Positions 1 to 6,397 of a stretch of DNA of 15,142 nucleotides are shown piece by piece. The stretch is taken from NCBI GenBank assembly GCA_027036915.1, contig JALWCD010000027.1:1-15142 (forward strand), read 5' to 3'. Source of the stretch: Thermodesulfatator sp. GTDB lineage: Bacteria; Desulfobacterota; Thermodesulfobacteria; Thermodesulfobacteriales; Thermodesulfobacteriaceae. Within the stretch, counting starts at the first letter, position 1. Each line of letters begins with the position of its first letter. The notes under the pieces were generated by a model. That model saw only the letters and a program-made list of their open reading frames with translations. It had not been told where the DNA came from and ran no database searches. Made by a program: the position numbers and the translations under genes.

Positions 1-1
1 G

Positions 2-631
2 AGGATCACAAGACAGGATCTCGAAAGGGTTCTCTTAGAAAAACCTCTTCGTTACGACAAAAGCGGAGAGGAACATTACAACCTGCTTTCGGCCTTCCAT
101 AAAAGCCTTCGGGGAAGCGACCCGGATGCGGCCCTCTACTGGCTGGCTCGCATGCTTGAGGCCGGAGAGGACCCCCGGGTCATCCTGCGCCGGATTATAG
201 CCGCGGCCTCGGAAGACGTGGGAAACGCCGACCCCATGGCCCTGCTCGTGGCGGTGGCGGCTAAAGAAGCCTACGAGTTTCTGGGGCTCCCGGAGGGGGA
301 ACTGGCGCTGGCCCAGGCCGCGGTCTATGTGGCCTGTGCCCCAAAGAGCAACGCCGTCTATCGGGGGCTTTCCGCAGCCCGGGAGGACGCCCGCCGCCAC
401 GGGGCTCTGCCCGTGCCCATGCACCTGCGCAACCCCGTAACCGCCCTCATGCGGGCCCTGGGCTATGGGCGGGGCTACAAGTATGCCCACGATTACCCCG
501 AAGGCTTCGTGGAGCAACAGTATCTTCCGAACGAACTTAAGGATCGCCGCTACTATCGCCCCACGGACCGCGGCTTCGAAAAGATCATTCGGGAAAGGCT
601 CCTTAAATGGTGGCGGGGGAGAAAGGGATAG
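2..631 (+). CDS. rarA: Replication-associated recombination protein A (RarA/MgsA), C-terminal half, cut by window start
   Basis: The frame is open from position 2 to a stop at 631, giving 209 residues of a protein that normally has about 430-440; the AAA+ ATPase half lies outside the window. What remains is the helical lid and tetramerisation region typical of RarA/MgsA/WRNIP1. Recognisable blocks are YDKSGEEHYNLLSAFHKS, SDPDAALYWLARML, RRIIAAASEDVGNADP, an AAVYVACAPKSN segment, VPMHLRNPVT and the YKYAHDYP near the end. RarA is a clamp-loader-like ATPase that acts at stalled replication forks. The reading frame overlaps the next gene by 25 bases, so the two are probably co-transcribed. Codon use is very G+C-rich, unlike the cytochrome cluster downstream. 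The family assignment is secure from the motifs alone. Confidence 0.95.
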   Translation, partial: RITRQDLERVLLEKPLRYDKSGEEHYNLLSAFHKSLRGSDPDAALYWLARMLEAGEDPRVILRRIIAAASEDVGNADPMALLVAVAAKEAYEFLGLPEGELALAQAAVYVACAPKSNAVYRGLSAAREDARRHGALPVPMHLRNPVTALMRALGYGRGYKYAHDYPEGFVEQQYLPNELKDRRYYRPTDRGFEKIIRERLLKWWRGRKG

Positions 632-1593
632 TTTCTCTGGCCCCCATGGATGGGCTCACGCATGTGGCTTTCCGGCGGCTGGTGGCCCATTATGGGGCGC
701 CGGATTTCTTTTACACCGAGATGGTGAGCGTACGGGCGGTGGTCTTTCAGCCCCCGGAGCGTGATCCCTATCTCTGGCACACCGAAGTCGACCGGCCCCT
801 TATCTTGCAGCTCGCCGGGAGGGAGCCGGAGCTTTTCCAGGAGGCCATCCGCATCCTGGATGAACGCTTTGACTTTCACGGCTACGATTTAAATTTCGGC
901 TGCACCCGGGGACGGGCTCGCAGACAGGGCTGGGGCGCGACCCTTCTTTCGGAACCGGATCTGGCCCGGAGGATCGCCCGGGCCGCCCGCCGGGCCACGC
1001 GCAAACCCCTTTCGGCCAAACTCCGCTCCGCCCCGGAGCACGATCTTAAAAAACTCCTTTCTTTCGCCGAGGGGCTTCTTTCCGAAGGCGTTGAGACCCT
1101 CATCCTTCATCCCCGGGCACCGGAGGAGGGTTTCCGGCGGCCGCCGCGCTGGGAGGAGATCCGGGAGCTGAAACGGGCCACCGGGGCGCGCATCATCGGA
1201 AACGGGGATGTCTTTTCCCCGGAGGACGCGGCAAGGATGCTTTCTGCGACCGGCTGCGACGGCGTGATGATCGGTCGGGCCGCCCTTCTTCGCCCCTGGA
1301 TCTTCCGGGACGTGAGGGCTTTTTTAAAAGGCGAGTCTTCGCCTGCACCTCCCCATCCCCTGGAGGCGACAACCATCCTGGCAAAAAATCTCGAGTTTTT
1401 GCCGGAGGAATGGCGGGAGAAACGCTTCAGCCTCTGGCTTTTCTGGTATCTCCAGAACTTCCCTTTCGGCCTTTACTATTTCGGACAGGTGCAAAAAGCG
1501 CAAGGAATTTCCGCAAAAATCACGCTCTTAGAAAAGCTTCTTTCCCGGGAAAAGATTCCGCCCTACCCCGCCCGTATTCTTCAAAATCGCTAA
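607..1593 (+). CDS. dus: tRNA-dihydrouridine synthase (Dus family)
   Basis: A 328-residue flavoenzyme of the Dus family, which reduces specific uridines of tRNA to dihydrouridine using FMN and NADPH. Visible family landmarks are LAPMDGLT near the N-terminus (residues 11-18), QLAG at 68-71, the catalytic-cysteine block DLNFGC (C99), a lysine in AKLR (K138), LHPR with H168, the FMN phosphate-binding GNGD (198-201) and the CDGVMIGRAAL block (217-227). Most Dus enzymes read GCP at the catalytic cysteine; this one reads GCT, so the usual proline is missing, while the cysteine is kept. The start at 607 lies inside the end of rarA, with an AAAGG-like site just upstream. The gene ends three bases from the stop of the convergent cytochrome gene. 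Which Dus subgroup or tRNA position it serves cannot be told. Confidence 0.92.
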   Translation: MVAGEKGIVSLAPMDGLTHVAFRRLVAHYGAPDFFYTEMVSVRAVVFQPPERDPYLWHTEVDRPLILQLAGREPELFQEAIRILDERFDFHGYDLNFGCTRGRARRQGWGATLLSEPDLARRIARAARRATRKPLSAKLRSAPEHDLKKLLSFAEGLLSEGVETLILHPRAPEEGFRRPPRWEEIRELKRATGARIIGNGDVFSPEDAARMLSATGCDGVMIGRAALLRPWIFRDVRAFLKGESSPAPPHPLEATTILAKNLEFLPEEWREKRFSLWLFWYLQNFPFGLYYFGQVQKAQGISAKITLLEKLLSREKIPPYPARILQNR

Positions 1594-1596
1594 AAA

Positions 1597-2730
1597 TCAA
1601 TCTTTATTTGTATGGCATACGAAACAGCCGCAGCTGGAGTTAGGTCCCCCTCCTGCCACACAGGTTCGATAATCCCAGCGGAGCATATCAGGGTAGGGAC
1701 CGGCATGCGCATAATGGCAGGAAAGACACATCACCGCGTCAGAGCCAGGGGTTACAGTGGAGGAGGGGCCAGTTATGGGTTCACTGGTTCGGGCTACAGG
1801 AGCAAGCAGACTGTAAGTAAGGGTCCCGTTATTGTAATCGGCATATTCTCCCGTATTTAGAAGCGCGAAATCCGTGGGATGCCGGATAAAGGGGGAGGCG
1901 GGTTGGGGACCCACTCCCTCAGAACTCGGTGTTTGTAAAGTATGAAAATTACCATGACAGGTTCCACAAAACTGACTTATAGTCCCATCTGGAGGACGAA
2001 TACTATCCGTTCCATGACAGGAAAGCTCTCCACTACTACAACCCAGCTTTACAGGAGTGAAACGTCCGAAGTATTCATTATGATCTGAAGGAGAAGAAGT
2101 ATATTGCCAGTCCATATCTTCGTAGCCCTTCACTCCCACCAGGAATCGAAAACTGTCGTAAACTTTGGTTCCGTTACACCATCCCTTTACATTTCGGTGA
2201 TGTGCTCCTTTAATTGCCTCAACATCCTTTGCTCCGCTCCTAGCGACCCGATAGCCGTGACATCCGTTTTCCCCCGCACAGTTAAGCTCGTCATTAAGAT
2301 TGTTATATCCACTTTCATAATAATGGCCGTACTGTTTAATACCTCCCGGAGGATACATCCCGATAGCGCTTTGGGTTTCAGGGCCCACCAAAGAGATCAC
2401 ATTATGTCCGTAATCAGAGGAAGCTATACCCCCCTTAAGCCCCGTAATGTAAGCAAAATTCCCTCCGGCAAGGTCCACAGCCTCCGTGTGATAAACCTGA
2501 GGAATCAGACTTCCGTTCCAGTTTACGATAGCCAGATTACCACCCTGGGCATGACACCCCAGACAATCCATCCTGAGAAGCAGCTTATTTGGAGTACTGC
2601 TGTTGTCCGTAATCATGGGCTGATTTCCTTGCGAATTATGCATGGTGTGACAGTTGGAACACACACCTTGAAGGGGCCATCCCTCACTCCACCAACTTAG
2701 AAGAAGGAAAATCAAGAGGAAAACTTTCAT
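1597..2730 (-). CDS. OmcS-like hexahaem cytochrome, candidate nanowire subunit (copy 2)
   Basis: A 377-residue secreted c-type cytochrome with a signal peptide of about 20 residues. Haem motifs in order are CSNCH (C24), CLGCH (C56), an atypical CX5CH (C151, C157, H158), CGTCH (C255), CLSCH (C335) and CFVCH (C369). An extra CX6CH-like stretch lies at C231-H239. The CHTMHNS signature after the first haem, the RHPTD motif after the fourth CXXCH-type site, CLSCHxAHA, and the closing CHTNKD match both Geobacter OmcS, a filament-forming cytochrome, and the paralogue encoded at 7702-8787. Shared non-motif histidines (YGHN, GAHH, DHNEY) are probable second haem ligands. Extra cysteines C185, C357 and C367 are unique to this copy. 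It has its own promoter and a strong AAGGAGG site nine bases before ATG, and is separated from the main operon by a pseudogene scar. The filament role is inferred. Confidence 0.85.
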   Translation of the reverse strand: MKVFLLIFLLLSWWSEGWPLQGVCSNCHTMHNSQGNQPMITDNSSTPNKLLLRMDCLGCHAQGGNLAIVNWNGSLIPQVYHTEAVDLAGGNFAYITGLKGGIASSDYGHNVISLVGPETQSAIGMYPPGGIKQYGHYYESGYNNLNDELNCAGENGCHGYRVARSGAKDVEAIKGAHHRNVKGWCNGTKVYDSFRFLVGVKGYEDMDWQYTSSPSDHNEYFGRFTPVKLGCSSGELSCHGTDSIRPPDGTISQFCGTCHGNFHTLQTPSSEGVGPQPASPFIRHPTDFALLNTGEYADYNNGTLTYSLLAPVARTSEPITGPSSTVTPGSDAVMCLSCHYAHAGPYPDMLRWDYRTCVAGGGPNSSCGCFVCHTNKD

Positions 2731-2739
2731 TTTTTGTTT

Positions 2740-2746
2740 CCTCCTT
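2740..2746 (-). promoter_or_regulatory. Shine-Dalgarno site of the second OmcS-like cytochrome
   Basis: AAGGAGG on the minus strand, nine bases before the ATG at 2730. It is a near-perfect anti-16S match and fixes the start codon. Confidence 0.85.
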
Positions 2747-2764
2747 ATATCCTATTCGGGGAGT

Positions 2765-2793
2765 AAAATAACATTAATTTAAAATAAAGTCAA
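2765..2793 (-). promoter_or_regulatory. Sigma70-type promoter of the second OmcS-like cytochrome
   Basis: On the minus strand the -35 element TTGACT (2788-2793) is followed by exactly 17 bases and then the -10 element TATTTT (2765-2770). Transcription would begin near 2758, giving a leader of about 28 bases that carries the AAGGAGG ribosome site. The surrounding sequence is very A+T-rich, which raises the chance of accidental matches, but position, spacing and the strong -35 box agree. It gives this cytochrome control separate from the main operon. Confidence 0.7.
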
Positions 2794-2818
2794 GAGAATT
2801 TTAACTTCTATCAGATTC

Positions 2819-2850
2819 CTTAAATTATTGAACAAATCAATTGTTTTAAG
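2819..2850. other. Imperfect A+T-rich dyad upstream of the promoter
   Basis: The arms CTTAAATTATTG and CAATTGTTTTAAG face each other across a 7-base loop. The element lies about 25 bases upstream of the -35 box at 2788-2793 and about 20 bases after the stop of the radical SAM remnant. It could be an operator or a weak leftover terminator. It lacks G+C pairs and a U-tract, so it is not called as a terminator. Confidence 0.3.
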
Positions 2851-2871
2851 ACCAAATACCAGAAGATCTGC

Positions 2872-3350
2872 TTAAGAATTTTTGAGAGCCCGGATAGCCA
2901 TTAACATTTCTTTCGACAAATAAAATCTTTCCACCAAGACCCGGAGCAAAAAGTTTCGCTTAAAGGGAATTATTCTTTTCAAATTGAGAAGTTTATGTTT
3001 GAAAAACTCTGCAGTGCACGAGAAAAGAAGCCGACGCAATTCCTCGCGGCTAAGGATTTTGGGCCTTATTATGGGTTCAACCAGGTTGTATATGCTCCAG
3101 TCGTGAACCTCTATGTACTCCCGATATCTCTGGTACAAGGGGGTATAGGGCCAGGGGGTGAGCGGCAGGAAGAAGGCCATGTCCGGATCGTAAAACTTGG
3201 CAAGCTCAAGGGTGGCCCTGAGGTTTTCCGGCGTTTCGTCCGGAGTCCCGACCACAAAGGAGGTCTCGGATATGATGTCCGCCCGGTTGATGATCTCAAG
3301 GGCCCTTTCGAGTCCTCCACCCGGATGTTTTTTCGATACTCGTCCATCCG
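2872..3350 (-). pseudogene. Radical SAM (B12-binding type) protein, C-terminal remnant, frameshifted
   Basis: The intact-looking part (GTG at 3255 to 2872, 127 residues) begins VVGTPDETPENL, a block typical of the end of the radical SAM barrel in B12-binding radical SAM proteins. It continues with FLPLTPWPYTPLYQ and a helical tail rich in Arg and Leu. The same frame runs upstream to about 3307 as LEIINRADIISETSF, still good radical SAM sequence. Beyond that the homologous reading (RMDEYRKNIRVEDSK) sits in a different frame, which places a one-base shift at the AAA run on the minus strand (plus 3306-3308). At about 3350 homology stops against an IS3 transposase fragment. The CX3CX2C iron-sulfur motif and the whole N-terminal part are missing, so this cannot be a working radical SAM enzyme. 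It looks like debris, not part of the cytochrome system. Confidence 0.75.
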
Positions 3351-3474
3351 TTTCGGTGGGGAGCAGACGAGATTCTTACGACAATGCCTTGGCGGAGACG
3401 GTGATAGGGCTATACAAAGCGGAGGTGATCAGGCGATTGGGGCCGTGGAAAAGGATAGGCCAGGTGGAATATGG
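3343..3474 (+). mobile_element. IS3-family transposase (OrfB, DDE) remnant
   Basis: Frame 2 of the plus strand reads SVGSRRDSYDNALAETVIGLYKAE in two adjoining blocks, followed by VIRRLGPWK and QVEY. This is the characteristic C-terminal part of IS3-family OrfB transposases, and the glutamate of DNALAE is the last residue of the DDE triad. The match ends near 3472, exactly where the tail of the octahaem cytochrome gene begins. The rest of OrfB, OrfA and the terminal inverted repeats are absent. The fragment is about 130 bases long and lies antiparallel to the broken radical SAM gene, so an insertion followed by deletion is the simplest history. Confidence 0.8.
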
Positions 3475-3484
3475 GATCTTTTTA

Positions 3485-4738
3485 CTAAAAATTTTTACGC
3501 CCCGTAATACTATCTATTGCCCCGTGATAGTGACATTTAGAACAAGCTATGGGTCTCCAGGGCATGCCATGACAACCTGAACATCGCCATTTGATATAAG
3601 GACGATCTGGAGCAATATGGTGAACGTATTCCCAATTATTTATATTTCCTTGCCCAGCCAAGTAATCATCTAGATGGCACCTCCGGCACAGATACCCCCA
3701 TTGTTTGGAAGCATTATCTGTAATATCTACTTCTAATTCTTCTCCATTTACTTCAGAACGGATAAGCATAAGATTGAAAGCCCCATGAGGCTCATGACAA
3801 TCCAGACAGGAAAGTACATATTGTCCTGTAGGATTATTAGCATCATAAGGGGGCCGCAAGAGAGTTCCGTTATCTGCCGGGAACAGCCCATGTTTATCTC
3901 CTGTAGTAGAAGACCAGTCTATTTTATTTACTCCGTAATTGGTTATGGCATTTTGTGCGTGACAATCCAAACAAAAACTCGGAAAATCAGTAAGATTGGA
4001 TCCATCCGCGACGAGGGAACCATCTGGCTCATAAAGAGTATTACTTCCATATCGATAAGGCGCTTGATATGTAAAAGCTCCAGCAAAGTCTCTCATTTTT
4101 TCTCCATTCTGATCTCCCCAAAGATAATTAGATGTTCCATGTTGACTGGGACGGCTTACCAACCAACCTCGAGCAGTAGTGGTGGTTTTCTCATCTTTCT
4201 GAACATAGTGAGGATTATGACATCCTACGCAAGGAGGAGTATCGCAGGAGAATTTCCAACCTCTATTGGGATCACAGATAAAATTGAGCACACTTCCCAT
4301 ATCATGTACCGAAACAATAGTATGGTTACCAATTGTTAAGTTGAGAGTAATCATATCTTTAAGATTGTTTATTAATCCAAGATTAGAATCTCCACCAGCA
4401 CGATAGGCATAGAAATAATTGTTTATAATTCTACTTGAAACTGTAGCACTACCATCATGACATTTAAGACAAAATATATCGGTTTGAGAAACATATCCTG
4501 GCGAAAAAAGTGTAAAGGAATGAGGACCATTGTCCTGGGGAGAAGGTTCTATACCATAGATACTGGCGTGCATCTCATGACAGTGTAAACAGTTGCCTGT
4601 GGATGCCGAAATGGCATTTCGATTTACTCCATAATCGCTATTTCCATGAGCCGAAGAAAGATATCCTCCCGCCCAGCTTTTTCCAAAAAGTGCCCCTAGA
4701 ATAATTATCAGTATTATTTTCAATAGAGCCCTTTTCAT
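3485..4738 (-). CDS. Secreted octahaem c-type cytochrome
   Basis: A 417-residue protein with a signal peptide (cleavage near SWA-G, residue 23-24) and eight CXXCH motifs at C50, C90, C170, C256, C311, C351, C386 and C399. Several are followed by a nearby second histidine (CHEMH, CHNPH, CHEPH, CHYH), as in cytochromes with bis-histidine haems. Non-haem cysteines C155 and C165 may form a disulfide. After the signal peptide comes SSAHGNSDYGVNR, a signature I associate with secreted multihaem cytochromes of Geobacter-like bacteria, without an assigned function. OmcZ also has eight haems, but its motif set differs. The start ATG follows only a weak AGAGA site, and 30 bases separate it from the HAMP gene. 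Base composition is far more A+T-rich than in the rest of the cluster (positions 4321-4380 have 15 G+C of 60). The last residues lie against the IS remnant, so the C-terminus may have been altered. Confidence 0.85.
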   Translation of the reverse strand: MKRALLKIILIIILGALFGKSWAGGYLSSAHGNSDYGVNRNAISASTGNCLHCHEMHASIYGIEPSPQDNGPHSFTLFSPGYVSQTDIFCLKCHDGSATVSSRIINNYFYAYRAGGDSNLGLINNLKDMITLNLTIGNHTIVSVHDMGSVLNFICDPNRGWKFSCDTPPCVGCHNPHYVQKDEKTTTTARGWLVSRPSQHGTSNYLWGDQNGEKMRDFAGAFTYQAPYRYGSNTLYEPDGSLVADGSNLTDFPSFCLDCHAQNAITNYGVNKIDWSSTTGDKHGLFPADNGTLLRPPYDANNPTGQYVLSCLDCHEPHGAFNLMLIRSEVNGEELEVDITDNASKQWGYLCRRCHLDDYLAGQGNINNWEYVHHIAPDRPYIKWRCSGCHGMPWRPIACSKCHYHGAIDSITGRKNF

Positions 4739-4768
4739 GGCTATCTCTGTAGATTTAGATATTTACGA

Positions 4769-5314
4769 CTAAAATTTTAAGTTTTTTGTCATAAAATTTT
4801 CTAATTCTTGCAGCTCTTTGCGGACTTCTTCAGTTTTTCCAGCCTCAATGGCTTTTTTAGCTGCTTCGACCTTTTGGTGAATCACTACTATTTTTTCCCG
4901 CAAAGCCCCTACGGCCTCGTTTATAGCCTCCGGCAGAGTATGGAAAGGATCTTCACGCCGAAGACGAAACTTAAAGGTAAGATCCCCCTGTTTTAAATGA
5001 TTGCAAAAGTCCCTCTCCAGACGATATATCGGCCCAGCGATCTTCTGGGGAAAGAGAATTAGAAGCACCAAGCTCCCGAGAAAACCCGCCGCCCCTGCCA
5101 CCAGCATCACCGGTACCAGAAGATCACTCACCCTCCGAATAGTAATATGGGCCTGCCAGTAGGTCTCTCCCAGTTCGCGATGGCTGAAAAGATAAAGGAT
5201 AATAAAACCGATGAACATCCCTATAATAATGGAAAAAATTGTGCGCTTAAGGATCCATATCTGTAGATCCTTTTTCACTTTTAAATTAAGCCGCCGTCGT
5301 CTCTCCCTTTCCAT
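4769..5314 (-). CDS. HAMP-domain inner-membrane protein without output domain
   Basis: This 181-residue protein has a basic N-terminus (MERERRRR), a first membrane segment at about residues 25-43, a short outside loop of roughly 20 residues, a second membrane segment at about 65-88, and then a HAMP domain beginning PQKIAGPIYRLE (89-100). The rest (140-180) is a charged coiled coil. HAMP domains pass signals from membrane sensors to kinase or methyl-accepting outputs, but here no kinase, cyclase or chemoreceptor signalling hairpin follows and the outside loop is too short for a usual sensor domain. A GGAGG site lies ten bases before the ATG, 15 bases after the preceding gene. Its place between cytochrome genes suggests a structural or regulatory role in the same system; the actual function is unknown. 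Confidence 0.75.
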   Translation of the reverse strand: MERERRRRLNLKVKKDLQIWILKRTIFSIIIGMFIGFIILYLFSHRELGETYWQAHITIRRVSDLLVPVMLVAGAAGFLGSLVLLILFPQKIAGPIYRLERDFCNHLKQGDLTFKFRLRREDPFHTLPEAINEAVGALREKIVVIHQKVEAAKKAIEAGKTEEVRKELQELENFMTKNLKF

Positions 5315-5329
5315 TTATTCCCTTCCTCC

Positions 5330-6397
5330 CTAAAAGTATCTCGGCAGGTGACAAGAAAGACAAAGTTCCTTTCCCTGTTTCCTTAAAAGGTAGGGTCTTA
5401 CTGCAGTGTGAGGTTCATGGCATGAAGCACAGGTCACCTTTCCCCCGAAAATAGGAAGCCCCTCCGGCTTTCCTCGCACTTTCCCATTAAGAGGGCTGTA
5501 AACCACATCCACCGGATGCGAGGCCCCGAGAGAATGCCTATCGTGACAGCGGTAACAGGCGTAAGTGGCTACCTCCTTCAGGGGTCTCAACTCTCTGTGA
5601 GCCTCATCGCGGATCTCTTTTCGGGCCTTCCGCCGTAAATTCCCCGGAAGATACCCTACCCTCACCCTCACCCTTCCGGGAGAGTAAAGATAGAGATACC
5701 GCACCCCATCGACCTCCCTTATCTCCGCGGAAATTTCCCCCTCTGCCCCGGCAGGAGGGAAATTCACGGCATCTATTTCACGGGGATGGAACTCGACTTC
5801 TCTTTGTGTTTCCCCATCGTTAAGAAAATGAGCTCGCACCCGGCAGCGATACTCCCCCGGACGCAAACCATCAAGCCAGACTTTCTGAACCGTGGCGTAT
5901 CCCTCGGCAAACCCCCGCACCCCACCGTCACAGTCCACTTCAGCCTCAAGGGGCCAGGAGGCCTCTAAACACAAAGCCACGCTCATGCTCACCCCCTGCA
6001 CCACATCACAGGGGTAAACTCGTTTAAACTTTGGAACTTCTTTAGGCCCCTTTAAAGAAGAAGCTAGATCCGGGGAGAGCAGATCTTCAAACTCCAGCTC
6101 CTCGGATTTCACCACCAGAGGCCTTCGCGACATCCGTCCCGGTAAAGGAAGATAGTACTCACCCCGCAAAAGCTCCACCTCGCGCCACCACTTAACCTCC
6201 CCTATAGGCACTTTTCCTCGATCGACCAAACCCTCTACCCGCAGATGACAATCCCCGCATCGCTTATGGAGATAAGAAGGATGAGTATATACTTTAAGCT
6301 CTGTCGGATGACACGTCACACAATTTACCTCCGCCCGCCCCCCTCCGAAAAGAAAAAGGAACAAAAAACCGCTAAGGAGTCCCCACCACCATCTCAA
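5330..6397 (-). CDS. Pentahaem cytochrome with large haem-free insert
   Basis: A 355-residue secreted protein. After a hydrophobic signal peptide (residues 1-22) come two haem motifs, CVTCH (C26) and CGDCH (C47). Then about 230 residues carry no haem, and three motifs close the protein: CYRCH (C281), CASCHEPH (C323) and CLSCH (C346). The insert contains C130, C143, C156 and C185 and is rich in beta-type alternation. A stretch at 165-205 (TVQKVWLDGLRPGEYRCRV and following) resembles a fibronectin/Ig-like strand pattern. I do not recognise the whole as a named family. The start is TTG at 6395-6397, overlapping the preceding gene by 26 bases, with AGGGGGT seven bases upstream. The combination suggests a haem protein with a docking or carbohydrate/protein-binding module, an inference from layout only. 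Confidence 0.8.
   Translation of the reverse strand: MRWWWGLLSGFLFLFLFGGGRAEVNCVTCHPTELKVYTHPSYLHKRCGDCHLRVEGLVDRGKVPIGEVKWWREVELLRGEYYLPLPGRMSRRPLVVKSEELEFEDLLSPDLASSLKGPKEVPKFKRVYPCDVVQGVSMSVALCLEASWPLEAEVDCDGGVRGFAEGYATVQKVWLDGLRPGEYRCRVRAHFLNDGETQREVEFHPREIDAVNFPPAGAEGEISAEIREVDGVRYLYLYSPGRVRVRVGYLPGNLRRKARKEIRDEAHRELRPLKEVATYACYRCHDRHSLGASHPVDVVYSPLNGKVRGKPEGLPIFGGKVTCASCHEPHTAVRPYLLRKQGKELCLSCHLPRYF

Noticed and set aside
1541..1552. Perfect palindrome TTTCCCGGGAAA near the end of dus, possible bidirectional terminator
   Set aside because: It has no loop, no adjacent U-tract and lies inside the coding region; chance is sufficient.
3483..3497. A+T palindrome TAAAAATTTTTA at the stop of the octahaem gene
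   Set aside because: Too short and A+T-only to be a terminator or a recognisable IS end; may just be part of the scar junction.
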